Positions 1 through 5,068 of a stretch of DNA of 5,068 nt are shown here, piece after piece. Source of the DNA: Scatosoma sp045614565 (GTDB lineage: Bacteria > Bacillota > Clostridia > Christensenellales > Borkfalkiaceae); NCBI GenBank assembly GCA_045614565.1, contig JAZLDG010000099.1, positions 1-5,068 on the forward strand, written 5' to 3'. The translations under genes and the position numbers were made by a program. Numbering within the stretch: position 1 is the first letter of the stretch; each line of letters begins with the position of its first letter. The notes under the pieces are model-generated. The model made no database searches. It saw only the letters and a program-made list of their open reading frames with translations, and was not told the origin of the DNA.

Positions 1-95
1 TGGAACTAACCGACGAACAGCGCAAGTTATTAGTTGCCGTTTCGTCTAACTTGGCGCACCTGAAAAACGCGCTTAACCCGACGGGCAAACAGTAA
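1..95 (+). CDS. C-terminal end of an upstream gene (partial, function unknown)
   Basis: The frame starting at base 3 is open from the window edge to a TAA at 93-95. It gives 30 residues that begin ELTDEQRKLL and end LNPTGKQ. The reading looks genuine: the codons match those of the two large genes (AAC, GAC, CGC, ACG, TTA), and the stretch would form an amphipathic helix with regularly spaced leucines followed by a short polar tail. The 5' end lies outside the window, so neither length nor domain can be judged and I do not recognise the fragment. It runs in the same direction as the primase-helicase gene, whose start is 88 bp further on. It could be an earlier gene of the same replication operon or a separate unit, depending on whether the hairpin at 109-140 stops transcription. 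Real coding sequence is likely; the function is unknown. Confidence 0.6.
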   Translation, partial: ELTDEQRKLLVAVSSNLAHLKNALNPTGKQ

Positions 96-108
96 GGCGT
101 AACCCGTC

Positions 109-140
109 CTATTTCCGAAAATATTACATTACGGAAATAG
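109..140. promoter_or_regulatory. Perfect 9-bp inverted repeat in the gap before the primase-helicase gene
   Basis: CTATTTCCG at 109-117 is perfectly complementary to CGGAAATAG at 132-140, with a 14-nt AT-only-but-one loop. The hairpin sits between the upstream stop (95) and the next start (184). No T-run follows on the + strand, so it is a poor intrinsic terminator in the direction of the genes. It could be an operator, an RNA-stability hairpin or a weak terminator. The structure is directly visible; the role is inferred. Confidence 0.45.
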
Positions 141-183
141 AGAAATACTATAATAACACTACGTTAAAACTATTGTTTACTAT
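141..183 (+). promoter_or_regulatory. AT-rich leader and possible promoter of the replication genes, without Shine-Dalgarno
   Basis: A TATAAT hexamer lies at 149-154, 30 bp before the ATG at 184, but no convincing -35 box is found at the usual spacing. I also found no good match to the Bacteroidota consensus (TTTG, then TAnnTTTG). The bases just before the start codon are A/T-rich and contain no AGGAGG-like motif. Missing Shine-Dalgarno sequences are typical of Bacteroidota genes, which supports that host assignment weakly. An in-frame TAA at 154-156 rules out a longer N-terminus from an upstream start. Transcription could equally come from the preceding gene. Confidence 0.25.
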
Positions 184-2850
184 ATGGCAAACGAAAACAA
201 AGCGGCAATTATAGCCGCGATATGGAACAACCCCGAACCCGCTTTTAACTGTCGGTTCCGTCCGTCAGGGCATTACCTGATAAACGAACGCAACGACGAA
301 TACAGGGAACAGGGCAAAATACGTTTAGCCCTGACACGTACAGGCGAAAACATAATGGTATTTTACAACGGTTCAAGCCGTGAGGAAAAAACCGACGTGT
401 TTACGCACTTGGAACGTTACGTATTGAATACGGCGGGGTTCGCTGACACCCTGAAACGATTAGCCGACATTTACGGGCTGTCGTTGAGGTACAGCGAGGA
501 ACAACGCCGACGTATGAGCCGCGAGGCAATAGCCCGCGAGGTTTGCCCGTGCCTGATTGAAAGCCTACGTAAGAACCCGACAGGCGCGGCGGGTAAGTAC
601 ATAACCGAAACGCGAGGGTTGAGCATAGACGCCCATTTCGGCGAACTGACGGCGGAAAGCCTCAGGACAGCAAAGGAACATTTACGTAATAGGGGCTTTT
701 CTTATTCCGTTGAGGATTTCGTGGCGTTGGGACTGACTGAGGAACGCGCCCGCAACGGCTACAACGTCGTAATACCCTATTACAACAACGGTAACGTTAT
801 AGGCTTTATCCTGAGGAACACCACCACAGGAACCGACGCGCCTAAATACCTGTATTCTCAGGATATGGGACGCGTTGGATATTGCGACAGGCTGAAAATT
901 GGAAAGCCTACGTTTGTCGTTGAGGGGCAAATGGACGCAATCCGACTGTTACAGGCATACGCCGACGATACCGACGCGCCTAACGTGTTGGCTATGGGCG
1001 GGGCTAAGATTTCCGACGATATAGCCGCCCTGTTGAAACGCCACAATATAGACGTTATTACGTACGTTCCTGACGTCGAATATAACGAACAGGGCGAACG
1101 CAAGACGGACATAATAAACGCCGCTATACAGGCATTTCAAGGCGTTAAGGTTGAGGACGAACCCGTTATTAAAACCCTGTTCGTTTCGGAACTTGAAACC
1201 CCACAGGGGGCGAACCTCAACGGGTATAAGATTGACGCCGACACGTACGGAAAGGAAAACGGAAACGAAATGTTAGCCGTTTCGGTTGAGGGTAACGCCA
1301 TAGATTGGTACCTGTGGGAACTTAGACAGTTGGAACAATGGGAAAGCACCGCCGACAGTTGGGACAGTTGGAACATTGAAAACAATTTCCGCGACAGGTT
1401 CAGGAACCTATACAAGCGGGCGGACGTATGGGAACGCCAACCGATACGCGATTACATCAAGAACAGGGCAATATACGCGAAATACGGCGTTACGCCTCAG
1501 GCGTTGGACGAGGTGGACGAATGGAACAGGGGACGCGAATACAACAACCGCGTTAAAGCCGCATATACCGATATGGGTAAAGCCATAGAGGACGGCGCAA
1601 ACCCTGTCGTTATAGCGGACATTATAACCCGTTTGAATGAGGCACAGGCAACCAACAGTACGGACGAATGGAACCGACAGTTAAACGAGAGTTTCGCGGA
1701 CGAATTGGACGCAATCAAGGAACAGCCCGAACCCCTGAGGACAAAATGGGAATTAGGCGTTATCCGTAAGAACAACCCGCACCCGTACCGCAAGACGGAA
1801 CATATAGAGTATTACCCCGCCGACATTACGGTATTTTGCGCCCCGACGTCGCACGGTAAGACTATGATACTGTTTCAATCCGCGTTGGATATGGTACAGG
1901 CGCACCCGTCAAAAACGTTCCTGTACGTCAGTTGCGAGGAAACCAAACCGCAATTATTGGAACGCGCCCTTAAAACCTATATACCGATACCGAACACCGA
2001 AAGCGGAAAGGACGAAAGCGGTAATTACTGTTTCATAAGCAAGACACGACGCAAGACTATAAAGGCGGTTATACGTGAGGACGCCGCGCCGTACGAATAC
2101 AACCCAAGCGGCTACGGCACACTATTAGACAAAAGCGAACATTACAGCGCGTTAGAACCGCTTATTAAGGGCTATATAAGACAGTACGGGCAACAGGTAC
2201 GCCCACGCCTCAGGCTGTTACATACGAACGCCTCAACGGAAAGTATTTGTAGTAACATAATGCGATACGTCCGCGAGGCTCAGGAACAGGGCGAACAGGT
2301 GGGCGCGGTTTTCGTTGATTATATGCAGTTGCTCAGCACCGACAGCAAACAGTACAGCCGACACGACGAACTGAAAACGATATGTAAGGCGTTGCACGAT
2401 TGCGCGGGCGTTATCGGTTTGCCTATCATTATAGCCGCACAGTTAAATAGAGAGGTTTTGCGTAACGGAATAGACGATATAACAGTAGCCAACATAGGCG
2501 AGGGCGCGGACATTGAACGTATAGCGCACGACGTATTTTTAGTATGGCAAGTTGATAAGACGGCGTTAGGGCTGTACGTTGATAAGGGCAAGGAAATAGA
2601 CGCCAACGTAATGGAAACAAAGCGCAATACGACGATAGTAGTAAACCCTAAAAACGTCGGCATAAGGGCAAACCGTATATTTACGTCGGGTATGTTATCG
2701 AACCCGAACCAACGCACGTTGAAAGCGGGGTATTTGTACGTTGAACACCTGAAAGCCCGCGACGGAGAAACGGACGGGTGGGGACTGTTCCCGTATGACG
2801 GCGAAAGCGGACGTATTGGCGAAAATGACAAAGTAAAAATGGCTGAGTAA
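184..2850 (+). CDS. Fused DNA primase-helicase (TOPRIM plus DnaB-like RecA ATPase)
   Basis: This 888-residue protein probably primes and unwinds DNA at the element's replication fork, as T7 gp4 does. Residues 20-105 resemble a CHC2 primase zinc domain in layout (IMVFYNGSS, then DVFTHLERY and LKRLADIYGL), but the zinc ligands are missing. Residues 192-225 match the DnaG core segment (VVIPYYNNGNVIGF, then KYLYS). TOPRIM follows: EGQMDAI at 247-253, MGG at 271-273 and the acidic pair D297/E299. A Trp-rich helical linker spans about 370-530. The helicase has Walker A APTSHGKT at 553-560, catalytic E585, Walker B VFVDYMQLL with D712, the AAQLNRE motif at 751-757, GEGADIERIAHD at 772-783 and KRN at 813-815 in the arginine-finger region. 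It is much longer than the 566-residue T7 gp4, partly through an extra segment at about 600-665. The gene overlaps the next by one base, suggesting one operon. Family assignment is firm; activity of the primase half is likely but unproven. Confidence 0.93.
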   Translation: MANENKAAIIAAIWNNPEPAFNCRFRPSGHYLINERNDEYREQGKIRLALTRTGENIMVFYNGSSREEKTDVFTHLERYVLNTAGFADTLKRLADIYGLSLRYSEEQRRRMSREAIAREVCPCLIESLRKNPTGAAGKYITETRGLSIDAHFGELTAESLRTAKEHLRNRGFSYSVEDFVALGLTEERARNGYNVVIPYYNNGNVIGFILRNTTTGTDAPKYLYSQDMGRVGYCDRLKIGKPTFVVEGQMDAIRLLQAYADDTDAPNVLAMGGAKISDDIAALLKRHNIDVITYVPDVEYNEQGERKTDIINAAIQAFQGVKVEDEPVIKTLFVSELETPQGANLNGYKIDADTYGKENGNEMLAVSVEGNAIDWYLWELRQLEQWESTADSWDSWNIENNFRDRFRNLYKRADVWERQPIRDYIKNRAIYAKYGVTPQALDEVDEWNRGREYNNRVKAAYTDMGKAIEDGANPVVIADIITRLNEAQATNSTDEWNRQLNESFADELDAIKEQPEPLRTKWELGVIRKNNPHPYRKTEHIEYYPADITVFCAPTSHGKTMILFQSALDMVQAHPSKTFLYVSCEETKPQLLERALKTYIPIPNTESGKDESGNYCFISKTRRKTIKAVIREDAAPYEYNPSGYGTLLDKSEHYSALEPLIKGYIRQYGQQVRPRLRLLHTNASTESICSNIMRYVREAQEQGEQVGAVFVDYMQLLSTDSKQYSRHDELKTICKALHDCAGVIGLPIIIAAQLNREVLRNGIDDITVANIGEGADIERIAHDVFLVWQVDKTALGLYVDKGKEIDANVMETKRNTTIVVNPKNVGIRANRIFTSGMLSNPNQRTLKAGYLYVEHLKARDGETDGWGLFPYDGESGRIGENDKVKMAE

Positions 2851-2853
2851 TGG
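2846..2853 (+). promoter_or_regulatory. TAATG stop-start overlap coupling the two replication genes
   Basis: The stop TAA of the primase-helicase (2848-2850) shares its last A with the ATG of the next gene (2850-2852). No Shine-Dalgarno motif is evident just upstream, so the second gene is probably translated by termination-reinitiation. That would tie its output to the helicase and implies a shared transcript. The overlap is seen directly; coupling is inferred. Confidence 0.7.
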
Positions 2854-4667
2854 AACAGGACGAAATCAAAACCACGATACCGACGGAAAACCCGAACGCG
2901 GAACAGGACGCAATACGTAAGTTGCTGTTATTGCGCGACGAAATAAACAACGGCGCACACAGGGAAAACGGGGACGTTATAGAAACCCTTACACAGTTAC
3001 AAGGGCTGTATAAGGAATTGGGCGGCTATTTGCTGACACCAACGGCGGAACTGTTCCCCCGCGCTATGGACTATTTCAACGCCCACGTTGAGGACGTGCG
3101 GGCAATACTGACTAAGCACGGAGTAAGCGGCGAAACCGTTGAGGCTGTAACACAGGATTACGGCGGCGTACTTATGGGGCAATTTACGTTCAGGGCAACC
3201 CCTGTTCAAATGTTGGAATTGCTGAAAACGATAAAGCCGTACAGGGCGTATTTTGCCGATAAATACGTATTGTACTTTGGCGTAATGAAACAGTACGCAA
3301 TAGCCGTTGAGTTAGCCGCCAAGTTTAACGACGCGTTCAGGGGTAAGGACGCGACAGCCGACACCAAAAAGGCGTTTATGGACGGACGGTATAGCCCAAC
3401 CGCCGCGCTATGTTTGCAAGCACTACGTAACCGTCATTTCTTTACCGTTAAGGATTTCGACGGGGTGGAACGCGAACAGGTTATAAATTGGCTTGATAAC
3501 TTAGAGGCATACGCAAACGTCGGAAAGTACACAGTATATTACGCGTTGGCGTCGTTAGCCCTGTCAGCCTCAACGGAACAGTTACAGGCAATAAACGCCC
3601 CTGAGTTACTAACCGTAACCGTTGAGGATTTCGGCGTTAAATCCGCACAGGAATACGCGGACAGGTACACCGATTTAGTACGCCGTAAGGTTGAGGAAAT
3701 GGCGGATAGTGTGGCGGAACTGTTGGCGGCGGACACACCACCACAGGAACAGGAACAGGCAAAACAAGCGGTTGAGGATTGGGAACACAAGACGGACAAC
3801 GCCGCCCCCGTCGTTATAGGGCATAATAGCGCGTTGATATTGTCCCGCGATATATACACCTCAACGGACGCGAAAGCCCGCGACATATTGCCGATTACCG
3901 CCCATATAGAGGACTATATGAAAGTACACGGCTACGACAAAATGATTAGCCCTATTATAGTTGAAAAGGCGGTTATGGGTATTAACCTGTTACAACGAAT
4001 ACATAAAGAAAAGCCACAAAACGGGCGTTATACGTTCTATACGACTATTTCGGAGTTTGCTAATATATGCTACGGTTACGACGCGTTCGACGATGAAAAA
4101 AAGGACATATTACACGCGTTAAAGATATTGCACAACCTTTATATTGTCGTATGGCGTCCAACAGGACGCAACGCAATACAGTTAGTAGCATTAAAGGAAA
4201 TAGGACTTAGCGGCGAGGATAAGGGCAAATTAACTATTGAGGTAACGGCACAGGCTATGACAGGAGAGGAAAAGCCGATAGCCGCGTCGGATTTCAAGAA
4301 ACTACAACAGGCGGGAAAGGGACAGGCGCAAAACCATTTTAACGGACAGGTTCTCAGCAAGGGTAACAAGGGACACAAACGCGAGGACGATTTATTAGAC
4401 GAGGTTTTCGGCTATACGTTCCGACTTGACGAGGCACGTATGCACAACGCCACCGACGCCGATATACGCCTGATACGTCGCAACATTTCAGCGAACAAAT
4501 CAAACCACCGCAAACAGTTAAAACGAATGTTTGATAAAGCACAGGCGGACGGATTGATAACATACACAACCCGCAAAGGAAAGGACGGCGTACTTATATA
4601 CGAATGGGTTAGCCTAATGCACACCAAAGGAAAGGACGAAACCGCACAGGAACCCGACGAACAGTAA
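2850..4667 (+). CDS. Putative replication initiator with C-terminal winged-helix domains (unrecognised family)
   Basis: I do not recognise this 605-residue protein by name. Residues 1-290 look mostly alpha-helical, with no motif I can assign. A Gln/Glu-rich linker (about 293-312, PPQEQEQAKQ) separates them from the C-terminal half. Residues about 364-450 read like a winged helix: long helices, a YTFYTTISEFANICYGY segment, a second helix (KKDILHALKILHNL) and a hairpin-like wing (VVWRPTGRNAIQLVALKEI). Residues about 530-590 look like a second: DADIRLIRRN, a basic helix (SNHRKQLKRMFDKA), then GLITYTTRKGKDGVLIYEW. Tandem winged helices occur in Rep_3-type plasmid initiators such as RepE and pi. 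There is no Walker motif, no signal peptide and no membrane segment. The gene is coupled to the primase-helicase and lies just before an iteron-like array, which favours an origin-binding initiator. A helicase loader or primosome adaptor is the main alternative. It is surely a real gene; its function is inferred. Confidence 0.85.
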   Translation: MEQDEIKTTIPTENPNAEQDAIRKLLLLRDEINNGAHRENGDVIETLTQLQGLYKELGGYLLTPTAELFPRAMDYFNAHVEDVRAILTKHGVSGETVEAVTQDYGGVLMGQFTFRATPVQMLELLKTIKPYRAYFADKYVLYFGVMKQYAIAVELAAKFNDAFRGKDATADTKKAFMDGRYSPTAALCLQALRNRHFFTVKDFDGVEREQVINWLDNLEAYANVGKYTVYYALASLALSASTEQLQAINAPELLTVTVEDFGVKSAQEYADRYTDLVRRKVEEMADSVAELLAADTPPQEQEQAKQAVEDWEHKTDNAAPVVIGHNSALILSRDIYTSTDAKARDILPITAHIEDYMKVHGYDKMISPIIVEKAVMGINLLQRIHKEKPQNGRYTFYTTISEFANICYGYDAFDDEKKDILHALKILHNLYIVVWRPTGRNAIQLVALKEIGLSGEDKGKLTIEVTAQAMTGEEKPIAASDFKKLQQAGKGQAQNHFNGQVLSKGNKGHKREDDLLDEVFGYTFRLDEARMHNATDADIRLIRRNISANKSNHRKQLKRMFDKAQADGLITYTTRKGKDGVLIYEWVSLMHTKGKDETAQEPDEQ

Positions 4668-4683
4668 CAACCGTAACGGAAAG

Positions 4684-4710
4684 AAACAGGCGCAAACGTG
4701 CCTGTTTTTT
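4684..4710 (+). terminator. Intrinsic terminator ending the replication operon
   Basis: The stem pairs AAACAGGCGC (4684-4693) with GTGCCTGTTT (4698-4707), including one G-U pair, around an AAAC tetraloop, and the T-run continues to 4710. It starts 16 bases after the TAA of the 605-residue gene. This is a textbook rho-independent terminator. It implies that transcription from the genes stops before the repeat region, so the putative origin is shielded from read-through. Confidence 0.88.
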
Positions 4711-4742
4711 CTATGACTGAAACGCCCGTAATTGTCGGCAAG

Positions 4743-4780
4743 TTTCTATAACGTCTATATTGTCTATACTGTATAGACAA
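4743..4780. repeat. Three 9-bp tandem repeats running into a 10-bp palindrome
   Basis: TTTCTATAA (4743-4751), CGTCTATAT (4752-4760) and TGTCTATAC (4761-4769) are head-to-tail 9-mers sharing TCTATA. The last forms a near-continuous palindrome with the following bases: TTGTCTATAC (4760-4769) is perfectly complementary to GTATAGACAA (4771-4780), with one central base. A palindrome next to direct half-sites is typical of a protein-binding site, such as an initiator dimer operator beside monomer sites. It abuts the iterons directly. The repeats are seen; the bound protein is unknown, with the upstream 605-residue protein the natural candidate. Confidence 0.75.
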
Positions 4781-4853
4781 ATTGCAAAAATGGGGGGTTC
4801 TCTATTGCAAAATGGGGGGTTCTCTATTGCAAAATGGGGGGTTCTCTATTGCA
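4781..4853. repeat. Iteron-like tandem array: three 22-23 bp units with G6 runs plus a partial fourth
   Basis: Units start at 4781, 4804 and 4826. Each begins ATTGCAAAA, continues with T and six G, and ends TTCTCT. Units 2 and 3 are identical 22-mers; unit 1 has one extra A and is 23 bp. A fourth start, ATTGCA, stands at 4848-4853 and then switches to a C6 run. A 22-bp period is close to two helical turns, so bound proteins would line up on one face, as at plasmid iterons. There is no spacer between units, so this is not CRISPR. The repeats are certain; the iteron role is inferred from period, place and neighbours. Confidence 0.85.
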
Positions 4854-4860
4854 CCCCCCA
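4835..4860. repeat. G-run/C-run inverted repeat closing the iteron array
   Basis: TGGGGGG (4835-4841, in the third iteron) pairs perfectly with CCCCCCA (4854-4860) around a 12-nt loop. A second, weaker pairing is possible between TATTGC (4847-4852) and GCAATA (4870-4875). The array therefore ends in a potential cruciform instead of simply decaying. It might mark the array boundary, act as a single-strand initiation structure, or be an inverted half-iteron bound by the same protein. Confidence 0.5.
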
Positions 4861-4874
4861 ACGCAACCCGCAAT

Positions 4875-4932
4875 AAATCAATAAGTTACAGCGGTGTTTT
4901 TTCTTTATACTTTTTATACCCTTTATAAAAAG
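4875..4932. other. AT-rich block with three 9-bp-spaced TTTATA motifs (possible DNA unwinding element)
   Basis: This block is largely A and T. Within it lie CTTTATACT (4903-4911), TTTTATACC (4912-4920) and CTTTATAAA (4921-4929), three consecutive 9-mers sharing TTTATA. CTTTTTATA (4910-4918) is also perfectly complementary to TATAAAAAG (4924-4932). Repeated AT-rich motifs beside initiator-binding repeats are how many origins present their melting region. The motifs are plain in the sequence; melting behaviour is inferred. Confidence 0.5.
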
Positions 4933-4975
4933 GATAAATAGGGGGTGTATTGCTGACGCAACCCCCTATTTTATC
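4933..4975. repeat. Long GC-cored hairpin next to the AT-rich block
   Basis: GATAAATAGGGGGT (4933-4946) pairs with ACCCCCTATTT (4961-4971) and then ATC (4973-4975), giving 14 base pairs with one bulged T. Inside the loop, TGC (4951-4953) can pair with GCA (4958-4960). It is followed by an uninterrupted pyrimidine run (4974-4992). It could be a bidirectional terminator, since both flanks are T-rich on their own strand, or a single-strand initiation or primase-recognition structure within the origin. The structure is certain; the role is open. Confidence 0.6.
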
Positions 4976-5016
4976 TTTCTTTTTCTTTCCCTGTACGGGT
5001 AAAAAATAGGGTTGTT

Positions 5017-5066
5017 TTTCCTGTTGAGGTATGAGCATAAGGGGAACACCTCAACGCCTCAGGAAA
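5017..5066. repeat. Imperfect 14-bp hairpin at the window edge
   Basis: TTTCCTG (5017-5023) pairs with CAGGAAA (5060-5066), and TTGAGGT (5024-5030) pairs with ACCTCAA (5048-5054). A 5-nt bulge lies on the 3' arm and the loop is 17 nt. The window ends two bases later, so a longer stem or further repeats may be hidden. If the ATG at 5031 is used, it would sit at the start of the loop, a place where the hairpin could control translation. Confidence 0.45.
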
Positions 5067-5068
5067 CG
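5031..5068 (+). CDS. Possible start of a downstream gene (partial, tentative)
   Basis: An ATG at 5031 opens a frame that stays open to the window end and reads MSIRGTPQRLRK. The CTC-AGG codon pair for Leu-Arg is also used in the primase-helicase gene, which is mild support. A weak Bacteroidota-like -7 element, TAGGGTTG (5007-5014, one mismatch to TAnnTTTG), lies 16 bp before the ATG, with no good -33 partner. Twelve codons are too few to prove coding, and the stretch also forms a hairpin. Function cannot be guessed. Confidence 0.22.
   Translation, partial: MSIRGTPQRLRK

Larger units (their letters stand above)
4743..4992. other. Putative iteron-type replication origin
   Basis: This non-coding stretch holds, in order, a 9-bp repeat array running into a palindrome, three iteron-like repeats, an inverted G6/C6 pair, an AT-rich block and a long GC-cored hairpin followed by an uninterrupted pyrimidine run (4974-4992). 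Iteron origins of theta plasmids and the lambda origin combine initiator-binding repeats with an adjacent AT-rich unwinding element, and both parts are present here, next to a primase-helicase and a likely DNA-binding protein. I saw no good DnaA box (TTATNCACA type), so initiation may not depend on DnaA. The whole 4711-5068 stretch has no convincing complete gene. Origin function is inferred from architecture and context; a centromere-like partition site, transfer origin or packaging region is possible. Confidence 0.62.

Noticed and set aside
96..183. Bacteroidota-type promoter (TTTG then TAnnTTTG) before the primase-helicase
   Set aside because: No adequate match to both boxes; only an isolated TATAAT is visible.
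553..553. Unusual Walker A beginning with Ala in place of Gly (I first read this in protein coordinates, residue 553 of the primase-helicase)
   Set aside because: E. coli DnaB also has Ala at this position (AARPSMGKT), so it is normal for the family.
682..4780. Many minus-strand frames of 60-170 codons and one + frame at 1376-1588
   Set aside because: All lie inside the two large genes, have Ser/Cys/Arg-rich low-complexity translations and no recognisable domain; they are shadows made by the biased codon use and scarcity of some words.
4792..4841. G-quadruplex from the G6 runs
   Set aside because: Only three long G-runs lie close together, separated by 16-base gaps; a stable intramolecular quadruplex normally needs four runs with short loops.
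4781..4853. CRISPR array
   Set aside because: The 22-23 bp units are directly adjacent with no spacers, and no cas gene is present.
4886..5038. A 50-codon minus-strand frame from ATG at 5038, Lys-rich (MLIPQQEKQPYF start, KKKKDK inside)
   Set aside because: It runs straight through the hairpin, pyrimidine tract and AT-rich repeats, so its Lys content is explained by the poly-pyrimidine tract; there is no promoter, ribosome site or domain to support it.
4711..5068. DnaA boxes in the putative origin
   Set aside because: No sequence close to TTATNCACA was found on either strand; the AT-rich motifs are not DnaA boxes.

Overview
This window looks like the replication module of a mobile element, most likely a phage, phage-plasmid or plasmid. 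I favour a host in the Bacteroidota, at moderate to low confidence. The reasons are mid-40s to 50% GC by eye, no Shine-Dalgarno sequence before the first long gene, AT-rich intergenic DNA, tightly packed co-directional genes and a fused primase-helicase of phage type. No capsid, mobilization, partition or integrase gene is visible, so phage and plasmid cannot be separated here.

Layout, all on the + strand. Bases 1-95 are the last 30 codons of an upstream gene. Bases 96-183 are an AT-rich gap with a perfect 9-bp hairpin. Bases 184-2850 encode an 888-residue primase-helicase: a degenerate zinc-domain remnant, a DnaG-like core with TOPRIM, a helical linker and a DnaB/RecA-type helicase. A TAATG overlap couples it to 2850-4667, a 605-residue protein I do not recognise by name. 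Its C-terminal half looks like two winged-helix DNA-binding domains, which fits a replication initiator. A strong intrinsic terminator follows at 4684-4710.

Bases 4711-5068 are mostly non-coding and highly structured. In order they hold three 9-bp tandem repeats running into a palindrome; three 22-23 bp iteron-like repeats, each with a G6 run; a C6 run that inverts the last iteron; an AT-rich block with three TTTATA motifs, again 9 bp apart; a long GC-cored hairpin; a pyrimidine tract; and a last hairpin with a possible gene start inside it. This is the architecture of an iteron-type replication origin.

Working model (inference): the 605-residue protein binds the downstream repeats, the AT-rich block melts, and the primase-helicase loads, unwinds and primes. 

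The most striking property is compositional. By eye, nine tetranucleotide families are absent from all 5,068 bases on both strands: GATC, CATG, GGCC, AGCT, CCGG, CTAG, GAAG/CTTC, CCAG/CTGG and GACC/GGTC. Other palindromes such as ACGT, CGCG and GTAC are common. This looks like selection against many restriction or modification targets, and it visibly dictates codon choice.
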